Source: Lachnospiraceae bacterium
Lineage (GTDB): Bacteria > Bacillota > Clostridia > Lachnospirales > Lachnospiraceae
DNA length: 5,137 bases
Direction of reading: 5' to 3'
Assembly: GCA_014804495.1 (NCBI GenBank)
Contig: JAAUZS010000063.1
Coordinates: forward strand, 10,316 to 15,452
The position numbers and the translations under genes are program-made. A model generated the notes under the pieces. It was not told the origin of the DNA. It saw only the letters and a program-made list of their open reading frames with translations, and made no database searches. Position 1 is the stretch's first letter. Every line of letters starts with the position of its first letter. Shown piece after piece: positions 1 to 5,137 of this stretch.

Positions 1-42
1 TCATAATTGCCTTATCTCAGCTACAATTATGTAAACCTCGAA
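1..42. other. Window-edge intergenic segment with a possible gene start
   Basis: The only gene-like signal is on the minus strand: an ATG whose first base is position 4, preceded by ATAAGG five bases upstream, which would be a reasonable ribosome binding site for a gene reading out of the window. If real, this gene would follow mnmA on the same strand with copy 1 of the repeat between them. The same bases form an 8-bp inverted repeat (2-9 with 24-31, CATAATTG and CAATTATG). On the plus strand, frame 3 is open from the window edge to a stop at 51-53, but it is too short to judge. No product can be inferred. Confidence 0.2.
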
Positions 43-183
43 AGTTTGGGTAAGATATATAATCCATAAGCAGGTGCTGTGAGACCGTTGGTACTTACAT
101 ACCGTATTTTGGTATGTTATGTACCGCTACGGTCGAGCGCAGCGAAAGCGTGCCTGCGATGGATTATATATCTTACCCAAACT
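43..183 (+). repeat. Structured dispersed repeat, copy 1 (long imperfect hairpin)
   Basis: A 141-bp element bounded by a perfect 25-bp inverted repeat (43-67 with 159-183). Inside, nested pairings are visible: GCAGG 70-74 with CCTGC 153-157, GACCGT 83-88 with ACGGTC 129-134, GGTAC 90-94 with GTACC 121-125, and ACATACC 97-103 with GGTATGT 111-117 closing the loop GTATTTT 104-110. A small hairpin with a GAAA tetraloop lies at 142-149. The interior matches the reverse complement of 2826-2983: 117-131 is identical to 2879-2893 and 102-112 is identical to 2898-2908. The plus strand is chosen as reference because the small hairpin loop is then GNRA in both copies, but the real strand is unknown. 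The element starts 19 bp past the mnmA stop. No T-tract follows on either strand, and no target duplication is obvious. I do not recognise the family. It could be a palindromic MITE-like element, a structured RNA or a 3' UTR element. Confidence 0.85.
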
Positions 184-201
184 CCATATGTTCATATTAT
201 T

Positions 202-1281
202 CTACTTAATGATGACTCCCCCGCCAAGCACATACCCATCTTCATAAAACACCGCTGCCTGCCCCGGCGTAATAGCCCTGACAGGTGCATGAAAACTGCA
301 TTTCACCAAATCTTCATCCACCTTTTCAATCGTACATCTCTCCCCTTTATGCGCATAACGTATCTTGACAAGCGCCTCTCTAGGCTCTGTTAAATCTTCC
401 ATACCCATGAAGTTTATATTATTGCAGAACAAAGTATCTCCAAAGACATCTTCCGCTTCGCCTATAACCACTTCATCGCTCTCCGGTCTGATTTCAGTGA
501 CAAAAACAGGATGTCCCATTGCCAGATTAAGCCCCTTGCGCTGGCCTATAGTATAATGTGTAATGCCAAGATGTTCACCCAGAACAGTGCCGTCTTTTGT
601 CACAAATTTTCCTCTGCCCGGCACTCTTCCCTCCGCCGCCTTATCGATATATGAAGCGTAATCATTGTCGGGAATGAAGCAAATCTCCTGACTGTCAGGT
701 TTATTTGCGACAGGAAGCCCGACACTCTCTGCAATCTGTCGAATCTCTTCCTTAGTATACTCTCCGACGGGCATCAGGGTATGCGAAAGCTGGTACTGCG
801 TAAGGTTATATAAGGCATATGTCTGGTCTTTAGACGCAGTAGCGGAATTTTTTATGGCGTATCTGCCGTTCGGAAGCTTTGAAACTCTGGCATAATGTCC
901 GGTTGCGATATAATCCGCCCCTATTTCCAAGCTTCTGTGTAATAAAGACTCCCATTTCACATATCGGTTACATGCAATGCACGGATTCGGCGTCAGACCT
1001 TTCAGATACGCTTCCACGAAGTAGTCTGCTACATTCTCTTTAAATTCCCTTTTAAAATTCATAACATAATGAGGAATTTCTAAATGCTGTGCCACCGCTC
1101 TGGCATCATCGACTGCAGACAATCCACAGCATCCGCCATTCTGTGACTGAACCGACTCTTCTTCATCCTGCCAGATTTGCATTGTTACGCCAATAACGTC
1201 ATACCCCTGTTCTTTTAACAGATATGCGGCCACTGATGAATCCACTCCTCCGGACATTCCCACCACTACTTTTTTTCTCAT
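202..1281 (-). CDS. mnmA: tRNA-specific 2-thiouridylase MnmA
   Basis: MnmA is a cytoplasmic enzyme that uses ATP and a persulfide sulfur donor to thiolate U34 of the wobble position in Lys, Glu and Gln tRNAs. The 359-residue product has the N-terminal PP-loop SGGVDSS (residues 10-16) that binds ATP, the ATGHYAR segment (126-132), the first catalytic cysteine in NPCIACN (Cys101) and the second in SQEICFIP (Cys201). Their spacing matches the two active-site cysteines known in the E. coli enzyme. The C-terminal [14 protein letters not shown] and terminal LGGGVI are also family signatures, so the protein is complete and of normal length. An in-frame ATG lies 8 codons upstream at 1305, but the start at 1281 is preferred because GGAAGG sits 8 bases before it and the protein then begins [12 protein letters not shown], as in homologues. 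It diverges from the flippase gene. No sulfur-donor gene (cysteine desulfurase) is in view. Confidence 0.97.
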   Translation of the reverse strand: MRKKVVVGMSGGVDSSVAAYLLKEQGYDVIGVTMQIWQDEEESVQSQNGGCCGLSAVDDARAVAQHLEIPHYVMNFKREFKENVADYFVEAYLKGLTPNPCIACNRYVKWESLLHRSLEIGADYIATGHYARVSKLPNGRYAIKNSATASKDQTYALYNLTQYQLSHTLMPVGEYTKEEIRQIAESVGLPVANKPDSQEICFIPDNDYASYIDKAAEGRVPGRGKFVTKDGTVLGEHLGITHYTIGQRKGLNLAMGHPVFVTEIRPESDEVVIGEAEDVFGDTLFCNNINFMGMEDLTEPREALVKIRYAHKGERCTIEKVDEDLVKCSFHAPVRAITPGQAAVFYEDGYVLGGGVIIK

Positions 1282-1365
1282 ACATTTTTCCTTCCCGTTT
1301 ATCATTGTTCTGCTTTTGCCATTTTACGCATACTATGAAATAATTAATTTATTTACTGGTGTTTT
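1282..1365. promoter_or_regulatory. Divergent promoter region between mnmA and the flippase gene
   Basis: These 84 bases must carry the start signals of two divergent genes unless transcription enters from elsewhere. On the plus strand TTGCCA (1316-1321) is followed after 17 bases by AATAAT (1339-1344), a weak candidate for the flippase gene that would leave a very short leader. On the minus strand TAAAAT (1321-1326) is a possible -10 for mnmA, without a good -35. The boxes are weak, so the exact positions are uncertain; only the divergent arrangement is secure. Confidence 0.35.
1290..1295 (-). promoter_or_regulatory. Ribosome binding site deciding the mnmA start
   Basis: The minus strand reads GGAAGG followed by eight bases and then the ATG at 1281. 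The alternative ATG at 1305 is preceded only by GCAAAAGCAGAACA, which has no convincing Shine-Dalgarno match. This supports the shorter protein. Confidence 0.75.
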
Positions 1366-2727
1366 ATGCAGCGTAGAAACCCTTTACTAATCGGAACCGT
1401 TATTTTGACTGTCACCGGACTTCTAAGCCGCTTCATAGGCTTTTTTTATCGTATTTTTCTCTCCAAGGTATTCGGGGCGGAGGGCATGGGCATATATCAG
1501 CTCACATCTCCGGTGCTAGCGCTTTCTTTTTCATTGACCGTAGCAGGTATGCAGACCGCTATCTCTAAGTATGTCGCAAGCGAAACCTCTACTCATGATT
1601 ATAAAACATCATTCCGCACCTTATGGACCGGCTTTATTATTTCCATGAGTATTTCTTTTGCCTGCATGGCGTTTATTTACAAATATTCGGAATGGATAGC
1701 GGTAACCTTTCTATTAGAGGAGAGAACTGCGCCCTTACTTCGTATTATATCACTTTCAATCCCAATGGCTACAGTTCATTCCTGTATAAACGGATATTTT
1801 TACGGAATAAAGAAAACCGCCATCCCTGCCCTGTCACAATTATCAGAGCAGGTCGTAAGAGTCGGCTCCGTTTACATAATATATTATATATGCCTGCATA
1901 AAAATATGACTCCAACCATAAGTTTTGCAGTTGTCGGGCTTGTAATAGGAGAAAGCGCTTCAATGTTTGTCTCCGCCATCGCCATTATATGCCGTTCTTC
2001 TAAACTGTTCGGCAGACACGTCCCTCTGCGGGTTCTCTCATGCCCGTCAGGCAACGCGGTTACTGAATATAAAAAGATTACAGAAAATTTACTTAAGCTT
2101 GCCGTCCCGCTGTCTGCCAACCGCATCATTATCAATATATTACAAAGTATAGAGGCTGTTTTCATTCCAAACAGGCTTATGCTGTACGGACTAAGCAATT
2201 CTAATGCCCTGAGCGTCTATGGAGTATTAAACGGCATGAGTCTTCCGCTTATCCTGTTTCCATCCGCTATCACCAACTCCATCTCTGTTCTGTTACTACC
2301 TATCGTATCAGAAGCGGAGGCAAGCGGCAACAGAAATACCGTAACAAAAGCGATTATTAAATCCATAAAATATTGTATGCTCCTCGGTTTCGGCTGCACA
2401 GCGCTCTTCCTACTATTCGGGCGTACGGCCGGCATGGTTTTATACAACAGCCGTCTTGCCGGAAGCTTTATTCTGACACTCAGCTTTATATGTCCTTTTA
2501 TGTATGTGGCGAGCACTTTAAACAGTATTCTGAATGGACTGGGAAAAACCCACCTCACCTTTATCTACAGCATCATAAGTCTGCTAGTGCGTCTGGCGTT
2601 CGTATTTTTCGCCATTCCCATCTGGGGCATCAAAGGCTATCTATGGGGAATGCTCGCAAGCCAGATGGTGCAGACACTGCTGTGTACTGTCTCTGCGCTG
2701 CGAATCTCAAAATTCTCCAAAGGCTGA
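1366..2727 (+). CDS. SpoVB-like MOP/MATE-superfamily polysaccharide or lipid flippase
   Basis: A 453-residue integral membrane protein with about 12 to 14 hydrophobic segments spread along its length (for example roughly 7-29, 86-107, 185-208, 282-312, 335-352, 366-386, 397-419 and 424-445). The N-terminal GLLSRFIGFFYRIFLSKVFGAEGMGIYQL region (residues 18-46, key residues SR, G, YR, GAEG and Y) and the INGYFYGIKK...SQLSEQVVRV region (141-166) are typical of the SpoVB/oligosaccharide-flippase branch (COG2244 type). Members move undecaprenyl-linked sugars or peptidoglycan precursors across the cytoplasmic membrane; SpoVB acts in spore cortex synthesis. The substrate here cannot be read from sequence. 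At 453 residues it is shorter than Bacillus SpoVB (about 520), but start and end look natural. The ribosome binding site is weak (GGTG four bases before ATG), which leaves some start uncertainty. No polysaccharide genes adjoin it, so a general envelope or sporulation role is more likely than a capsule cluster. Confidence 0.88.
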   Translation: MQRRNPLLIGTVILTVTGLLSRFIGFFYRIFLSKVFGAEGMGIYQLTSPVLALSFSLTVAGMQTAISKYVASETSTHDYKTSFRTLWTGFIISMSISFACMAFIYKYSEWIAVTFLLEERTAPLLRIISLSIPMATVHSCINGYFYGIKKTAIPALSQLSEQVVRVGSVYIIYYICLHKNMTPTISFAVVGLVIGESASMFVSAIAIICRSSKLFGRHVPLRVLSCPSGNAVTEYKKITENLLKLAVPLSANRIIINILQSIEAVFIPNRLMLYGLSNSNALSVYGVLNGMSLPLILFPSAITNSISVLLLPIVSEAEASGNRNTVTKAIIKSIKYCMLLGFGCTALFLLFGRTAGMVLYNSRLAGSFILTLSFICPFMYVASTLNSILNGLGKTHLTFIYSIISLLVRLAFVFFAIPIWGIKGYLWGMLASQMVQTLLCTVSALRISKFSKG

Positions 2728-2756
2728 AGCATGGGTTGATACTGAAAAAGCAATGC

Positions 2757-2785
2757 TTGCGAATATCCGGAGGATGTACTATAAT
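2757..2785 (+). promoter_or_regulatory. Predicted sigma-A promoter upstream of aroF
   Basis: TTGCGA (2757-2762, four of six matches to the -35 consensus) is separated by exactly 17 bases from a perfect TATAAT (2780-2785). A start near 2792 would give an aroF leader of about 266 bases containing a possible leader ORF and all of repeat copy 2. It begins 30 bases after the flippase stop codon, so aroF is probably transcribed independently of that gene. No equally good promoter is seen between the repeat and aroF. Confidence 0.7.
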
Positions 2786-2817
2786 GACATAGGTGTTTGC
2801 GAAATGGAGAATTTTCA

Positions 2818-2847
2818 ATGCGTCCGTTGTACAATATAGACAAATAA
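2818..2847 (+). CDS. Possible 9-codon leader ORF ahead of aroF
   Basis: ATG is followed by eight codons and TAA, encoding MRPLYNIDK. The sequence TGGAGA (2805-2810) lies seven bases upstream, a good Shine-Dalgarno spacing, and the predicted promoter lies about 30 bases before that. The reading frame runs into the left arm of repeat copy 2 (2826-2855), so translating ribosomes would cover that arm. The peptide has one Tyr codon and no Phe or Trp codons, so it is not a classical amino acid-rich attenuator peptide. It is too short to prove as a gene from one sequence; the ATG may be chance. Confidence 0.35.
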   Translation: MRPLYNIDK

Positions 2848-2983
2848 CAGCAGGGCACGCTTGCGCTGCATTGTCGCTCGTAGCGGTACATAAGGTGCCA
2901 AAATACGGCACCTAAAGTACAAGACCACTTCAGTGGTCTACGGCTCCATAGCACCCTGTTGTTATTTGTCTATATTGCACAAC
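2826..2983 (-). repeat. Structured dispersed repeat, copy 2 (inverted relative to copy 1)
   Basis: A 158-bp element bounded by 30-bp arms (2826-2855 with 2954-2983) that match at 28 of 30 positions. Inside, GTAC 2886-2889 can pair with GTAC 2917-2920, and AGGTGCC 2893-2899 pairs with GGCACCT 2907-2913 around the loop AAAATAC 2900-2906. A further hairpin, AGACCAC 2922-2928 with GTGGTCT 2933-2939, has no counterpart in copy 1. The block 2879-2893 is the exact reverse complement of 117-131 and 2898-2908 of 102-112; weaker similarity extends through 2855-2869 and 2940-2955. The central stem sequence differs from copy 1 but pairing is kept. It lies in the predicted aroF leader and 98 bp past the flippase stop. 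No T-tract follows on either strand and no flanking target duplication is evident. Family not recognised. Confidence 0.85.
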
Positions 2984-3038
2984 TAGGTTATTGGAATAGT
3001 ATATTTTGCAATTACCTATTTTATTAACTTGCATAGAT

Positions 3039-3045
3039 AAAGGAG
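3039..3045 (+). promoter_or_regulatory. aroF ribosome binding site
   Basis: AAAGGAG ends 12 bases before the ATG at 3058, a strong Shine-Dalgarno sequence at slightly long spacing. No alternative in-frame start lies nearer, and the protein from 3058 begins with the expected MSFHYVNQLPTPTEIREQFP. Confidence 0.75.
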
Positions 3046-3057
3046 CAGTGTTTAAAT

Positions 3058-4086
3058 ATGTCGTTTCATTATGTCAACCAATTACCGACTCCGACTGAAA
3101 TACGGGAGCAATTTCCGGTTCCGGCACGTCTTGCCGAATTAAAAAAACAGCGTGACAGAGAAATCAGTGACGTTCTTACAGGTAAAAGCAACAAATTTCT
3201 GGTTATCATCGGGCCTTGCTCGGCGGATAACGAAGATGCCGTATGCGATTATGTCAGCCGTCTGGCTAAAGTCAATGAAAAAGTAAAGGACAAGCTGATT
3301 TTGATTCCGAGAATCTATACAAATAAGCCCAGAACCACAGGCGAAGGCTACAAAGGTATAACAAGCCAGCCTGACCCTGAGAAAAAACCTGATTTTACCG
3401 CAGGATTGATTGCCATGCGTAAAATGCATATCCGGGCAATAGAAGAATCCGAGCTTACAGCAGCAGATGAAATGCTTTATCCCGATAACTGGGGCTATGT
3501 TGAGGATATCCTCTCTTATGTAGCTATCGGTGCACGTTCGGTAGAAGACCAGCAGCATCGCATGACCGTAAGCGGTTTTGACGTTGCCAGCGGTATGAAG
3601 AACCCAACCAGCGGCACTCTTTCCGTTATGCTGAACTCAATTTATGCGGCACAACATCCACACTCTTTTACATACAGAGGATATGAGGTTGAAACTACCG
3701 GAAACCCATTGGCCCACGCCGTACTTCGTGGAGCGGCCAATAAGCATGGACAGAGTCTTCCGAATTATCATTATGAAGATTTGATGCTTCTGCTTACGTT
3801 GTACAACGAGCAAGACCTTGTTAATCCCGCCTGTATCATTGACGCTAATCATAGTAATTCCAACAAGGAATATGCGCAGCAGATCAGAATTGTCAAGGAA
3901 GTCATGCACAGCAGGAAATTAAGTCCTGATATTTATAAGCTTGTAAAAGGCGTAATGATAGAAAGTTATATTGAAGAAGGCGCTCAGAAGGTAGGCGGAG
4001 GCGTCTACGGCAAATCCATTACCGACCCCTGTCTTGGCTGGGAAGCTTCAGAAAAACTAATTTATGATATTGCAGAGTATGATTGA
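3058..4086 (+). CDS. aroF: Type I 3-deoxy-7-phosphoheptulonate (DAHP) synthase
   Basis: The enzyme condenses phosphoenolpyruvate with erythrose 4-phosphate to DAHP, the first committed step of the shikimate pathway to Phe, Tyr and Trp, in the cytoplasm. The 342-residue protein is collinear with the E. coli AroF/AroG/AroH family (about 350 residues). Visible motifs are the metal-site cysteine in IGPCSADN (Cys54), IPRIYTNKPRTTGEG (82-96) for substrate binding, IGARSVEDQQHR (157-168), MKNPTSG (180-186), and the remaining metal ligands His265 in DANHSNSNKE, Glu302 in MIESYIEEG and Asp323 in ITDPCLGWE. The N-terminal TPTEIREQFPV segment resembles the regulatory extension of feedback-controlled isozymes, but which amino acid inhibits it cannot be read here. 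No other aromatic biosynthesis gene adjoins it, so it appears monocistronic. Regulation may act through the long leader carrying repeat copy 2; no T-box is seen. Confidence 0.96.
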   Translation: MSFHYVNQLPTPTEIREQFPVPARLAELKKQRDREISDVLTGKSNKFLVIIGPCSADNEDAVCDYVSRLAKVNEKVKDKLILIPRIYTNKPRTTGEGYKGITSQPDPEKKPDFTAGLIAMRKMHIRAIEESELTAADEMLYPDNWGYVEDILSYVAIGARSVEDQQHRMTVSGFDVASGMKNPTSGTLSVMLNSIYAAQHPHSFTYRGYEVETTGNPLAHAVLRGAANKHGQSLPNYHYEDLMLLLTLYNEQDLVNPACIIDANHSNSNKEYAQQIRIVKEVMHSRKLSPDIYKLVKGVMIESYIEEGAQKVGGGVYGKSITDPCLGWEASEKLIYDIAEYD

Positions 4087-4124
4087 TCATGTCCGAAAAT
4101 ATAATTAATACAGTCTAAAAGTAT

Positions 4125-4148
4125 AAGCTCATCCACGTGGATGAGCTT
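4125..4148 (-). terminator. Terminator palindrome overlapping the end of xerD
   Basis: A perfect 24-bp palindrome: AAGCTCATCC (4125-4134) and GGATGAGCTT (4139-4148) around ACGT. Outer AGTATA (4120-4125) and TATACT (4154-4159) could extend it imperfectly. On the minus strand it is followed by ATACTTTTAG, a short interrupted T-rich stretch, so it fits a xerD terminator. On the plus strand only TTTC follows, so termination of aroF would be weak, although the aroF and xerD genes converge here and no other hairpin is present. The palindrome contains the xerD stop codon and its last five codons. Confidence 0.65.
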
Positions 4149-5013
4149 TCGCATATACTTCTCTTAAATGATTATGATTCAGATTTGCATAAACCTGAGT
4201 TGTCGAGATATCCGAGTGTCCTAACATTTCCTGAACGCTCTTTAAGTCCGCTCCGTTCTCTACCAGATGCGCGGCAAATGAGTGGCGCAGGGTATGAGGC
4301 GTAATATCTGCCTTTATATCAGCTTTTTTGGCATAATACTTAACCAGCTTCCAGAATCCCTGTCTGCTCATAGGCTGTCCTGAGCAATTAGCAAATAATA
4401 CATTTGATTTCTTATCTTCTATCATGGATTCGCGAGTGCCGTCAAGATACCTGCCGAGCGCAGTCTTTGCCGCACCCCCAAACGGAATCACTCTCTCTTT
4501 ATTTGCATCCCTGCAAATCACAAAATCCAGCTGCATGTTAACATCAGAAAGTCTGAGAGTTATCAACTCCGTTACACGGATTCCCGTTGCATATAAAAGC
4601 TCCAGCATCGCCTTATCCCGAATTTCTTTTGCAGAGTCTCCGCAGGGCTGTTCCAAAAGCCTTACTACTTCCTCAGGAGACATGATTTCCGGCATTTTCT
4701 TCTCTATCTTGGGAGATTTCAACTTATCCGATATGTCTTCCGCAACGATTCCTTCCTGAGTCAGATAATGATAAAATGCCTTCACTGAAGCTATATTTCT
4801 GGAAATCGTAGCATTTGCGAAATGATTATCCTCTAAATACTGCACATAAGATTCTAAATCCTCTGCCTTTACTGCCGTGACAGATTTTATCCCTTTTTCA
4901 GCCATAAAGTTCTGTAGTTTTTCCAAATCTCGTTTATAAGATAACTCTGTATTATTTGAAGTTTTCTTTACATTATGTAAATAAGATATAAACGCGGTAA
5001 TTTCTTTTTCCAT
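4129..5013 (-). CDS. xerD: XerD-like tyrosine site-specific recombinase
   Basis: Tyrosine recombinases of this type resolve chromosome dimers at dif sites with a partner (XerC) or alone. The 294-residue protein has the usual Xer length of about 295 and two domains: an N-terminal SAM-like DNA-binding domain (about 1-90, including YKRDL and the SRNIASVKAFYHYL segment) and a catalytic domain (about 108-294). All active-site residues are visible: Arg146 in ATGIRVTEL, Lys172 in ANKERVIPF, His240 and Arg243 in HTLRHSFAAHL, His266 in LGHSDISTTQ, and the nucleophile Tyr275 in VYANLNH. The C-terminus KAHPRG resembles XerD proteins. It stands alone with its own promoter, converges with aroF, and no phage or integron genes surround it, so a housekeeping dimer-resolution role is more likely than an integrase. 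XerC or a single-recombinase XerH/XerS system cannot be excluded. The start has only a weak, distant ribosome binding sequence (AAAGG, 11 bases upstream). Confidence 0.9.
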   Translation of the reverse strand: MEKEITAFISYLHNVKKTSNNTELSYKRDLEKLQNFMAEKGIKSVTAVKAEDLESYVQYLEDNHFANATISRNIASVKAFYHYLTQEGIVAEDISDKLKSPKIEKKMPEIMSPEEVVRLLEQPCGDSAKEIRDKAMLELLYATGIRVTELITLRLSDVNMQLDFVICRDANKERVIPFGGAAKTALGRYLDGTRESMIEDKKSNVLFANCSGQPMSRQGFWKLVKYYAKKADIKADITPHTLRHSFAAHLVENGADLKSVQEMLGHSDISTTQVYANLNHNHLREVYAKAHPRG

Positions 5014-5017
5014 AGGT

Positions 5018-5031
5018 AGAAAGGCCTTTCT
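5018..5031. promoter_or_regulatory. 14-bp perfect palindrome over the xerD ribosome binding region
   Basis: AGAAAGGCCTTTCT is self-complementary over all 14 bases and lies 5 to 18 bases upstream of the xerD ATG, in the transcribed leader. It contains AAAGG, the best available Shine-Dalgarno sequence. It could be an operator for a dimeric repressor, or a chance palindrome. Its lack of a loop makes an RNA hairpin less likely than a DNA site. Confidence 0.35.
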
Positions 5032-5071
5032 TAATATGGTTTTATGTTAATTAAACCAGTGTATATTTAAC

Positions 5072-5100
5072 ATTATAATAATATTTTTTAAGAAAAGCAA
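5072..5100 (-). promoter_or_regulatory. Predicted xerD promoter
   Basis: On the minus strand TTGCTT (5095-5100) is separated by 17 A/T-rich bases from a perfect TATAAT (5072-5077). A start near 5065 gives a leader of about 50 bases that includes the 14-bp palindrome. This supports xerD as an independently transcribed gene. Confidence 0.7.
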
Positions 5101-5137
5101 ATGGATTTTTCCCTATTTTTCGGGCATTTCTGCCTTA
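5101..5137. other. Non-coding edge upstream of the xerD promoter
   Basis: No coding frame is supported. A short hairpin, GGCA (5123-5126) with TGCC (5131-5134) around TTTC, lies at the edge and could be part of a terminator of the neighbouring gene, but the sequence ends three bases later so this cannot be judged. Confidence 0.2.

Noticed and set aside
58..63. TATAAT as a promoter -10 box in the left arm of copy 1
   Set aside because: No -35-like sequence lies 16-18 bases upstream (ACCTCG at the 17-base position), and the arm's AT-rich palindrome explains the match.
43..183. Copy 1 as a simple intrinsic terminator for mnmA
   Set aside because: No T-tract follows the hairpin on the minus strand (next bases TTCGAGGTTTAC), and the 141-bp nested structure with a homologous second copy is unlike a terminator.
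79..393. Plus-strand open frame of 104 codons across copy 1 and the mnmA end
   Set aside because: It overlaps mnmA antisense, lacks a ribosome binding site and has no recognisable protein features; openness is a by-product of mnmA codons.
2373..2792. Plus-strand 139-codon open frame overlapping the flippase gene
   Set aside because: It lies in a different frame within a clearly coding membrane protein gene and its composition is not protein-like.
2889..2955. Similarity of the minus-strand GAGCCGTA...TGAAG...GTAC to group II intron domain V
   Set aside because: The flanking bases do not form the required 34-base hairpin, and no reverse transcriptase or other intron domain is present.
43..2983. 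The two repeats as a CRISPR array or IS ends
   Set aside because: There are only two copies about 2.6 kb apart in inverted orientation, no spacers, no transposase between them, and the intervening genes are housekeeping genes.
2984..3057. T-box or amino acid riboswitch directly ahead of aroF
   Set aside because: Only 74 bases separate the repeat from aroF; no T-box sequence or terminator/antiterminator pair is visible.
4129..5013. The tyrosine recombinase as the mobiliser of the repeats or as an element integrase
   Set aside because: It has standard Xer length and context, no att-like sites or phage genes are near, and the repeats share no sequence with its flanks.

Overview
The window looks like chromosomal DNA of a low-GC Gram-positive bacterium, most likely a Clostridia member of the Lachnospiraceae type. 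This is inferred from base composition, AGGAGG-like ribosome binding sites, a SpoVB-like flippase and the protein sequences; no rRNA or other marker is present to confirm it. Four full-length genes are clear. In order they are mnmA (minus strand, tRNA 2-thiouridylase), a divergent SpoVB/MATE-type polysaccharide or lipid flippase (plus), a type I DAHP synthase aroF (plus, entry step of aromatic amino acid synthesis), and a convergent xerD-like tyrosine recombinase (minus). They look like separate housekeeping units rather than one pathway.

Layout: positions 1-201 are intergenic and hold a 141-bp hairpin-forming repeat (copy 1, 43-183) just past the mnmA stop codon. mnmA (202-1281) and the flippase (1366-2727) diverge from an 84-bp intergenic region. 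Positions 2728-3057 form a 330-bp region ahead of aroF. It holds a near-consensus promoter (TTGCGA, 17 nt, TATAAT), a possible 9-codon leader ORF with its own ribosome binding site, and a second, inverted copy of the same repeat (copy 2, 2826-2983). aroF (3058-4086) and xerD (4129-5013) converge on a perfect 24-bp palindrome that is probably the xerD terminator and overlaps its last codons. xerD has a clear promoter (TTGCTT, 17 nt, TATAAT) and a 14-bp palindrome over its ribosome binding region.

The most interesting content is the pair of repeats. They share unpaired or loop blocks exactly (a 15-base block and an 11-base block around a GTATTTT loop). The stem around that loop differs at three of seven base pairs, and all three changes are compensated. 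The outer 25-30 bp arms differ strongly between copies, yet each arm is almost perfectly complementary to its partner. This pattern suggests selection or homogenisation for structure (RNA or cruciform DNA) in a dispersed small element that I cannot assign to a named family. Neither copy is followed by a T-tract on either strand, so they are not ordinary intrinsic terminators.
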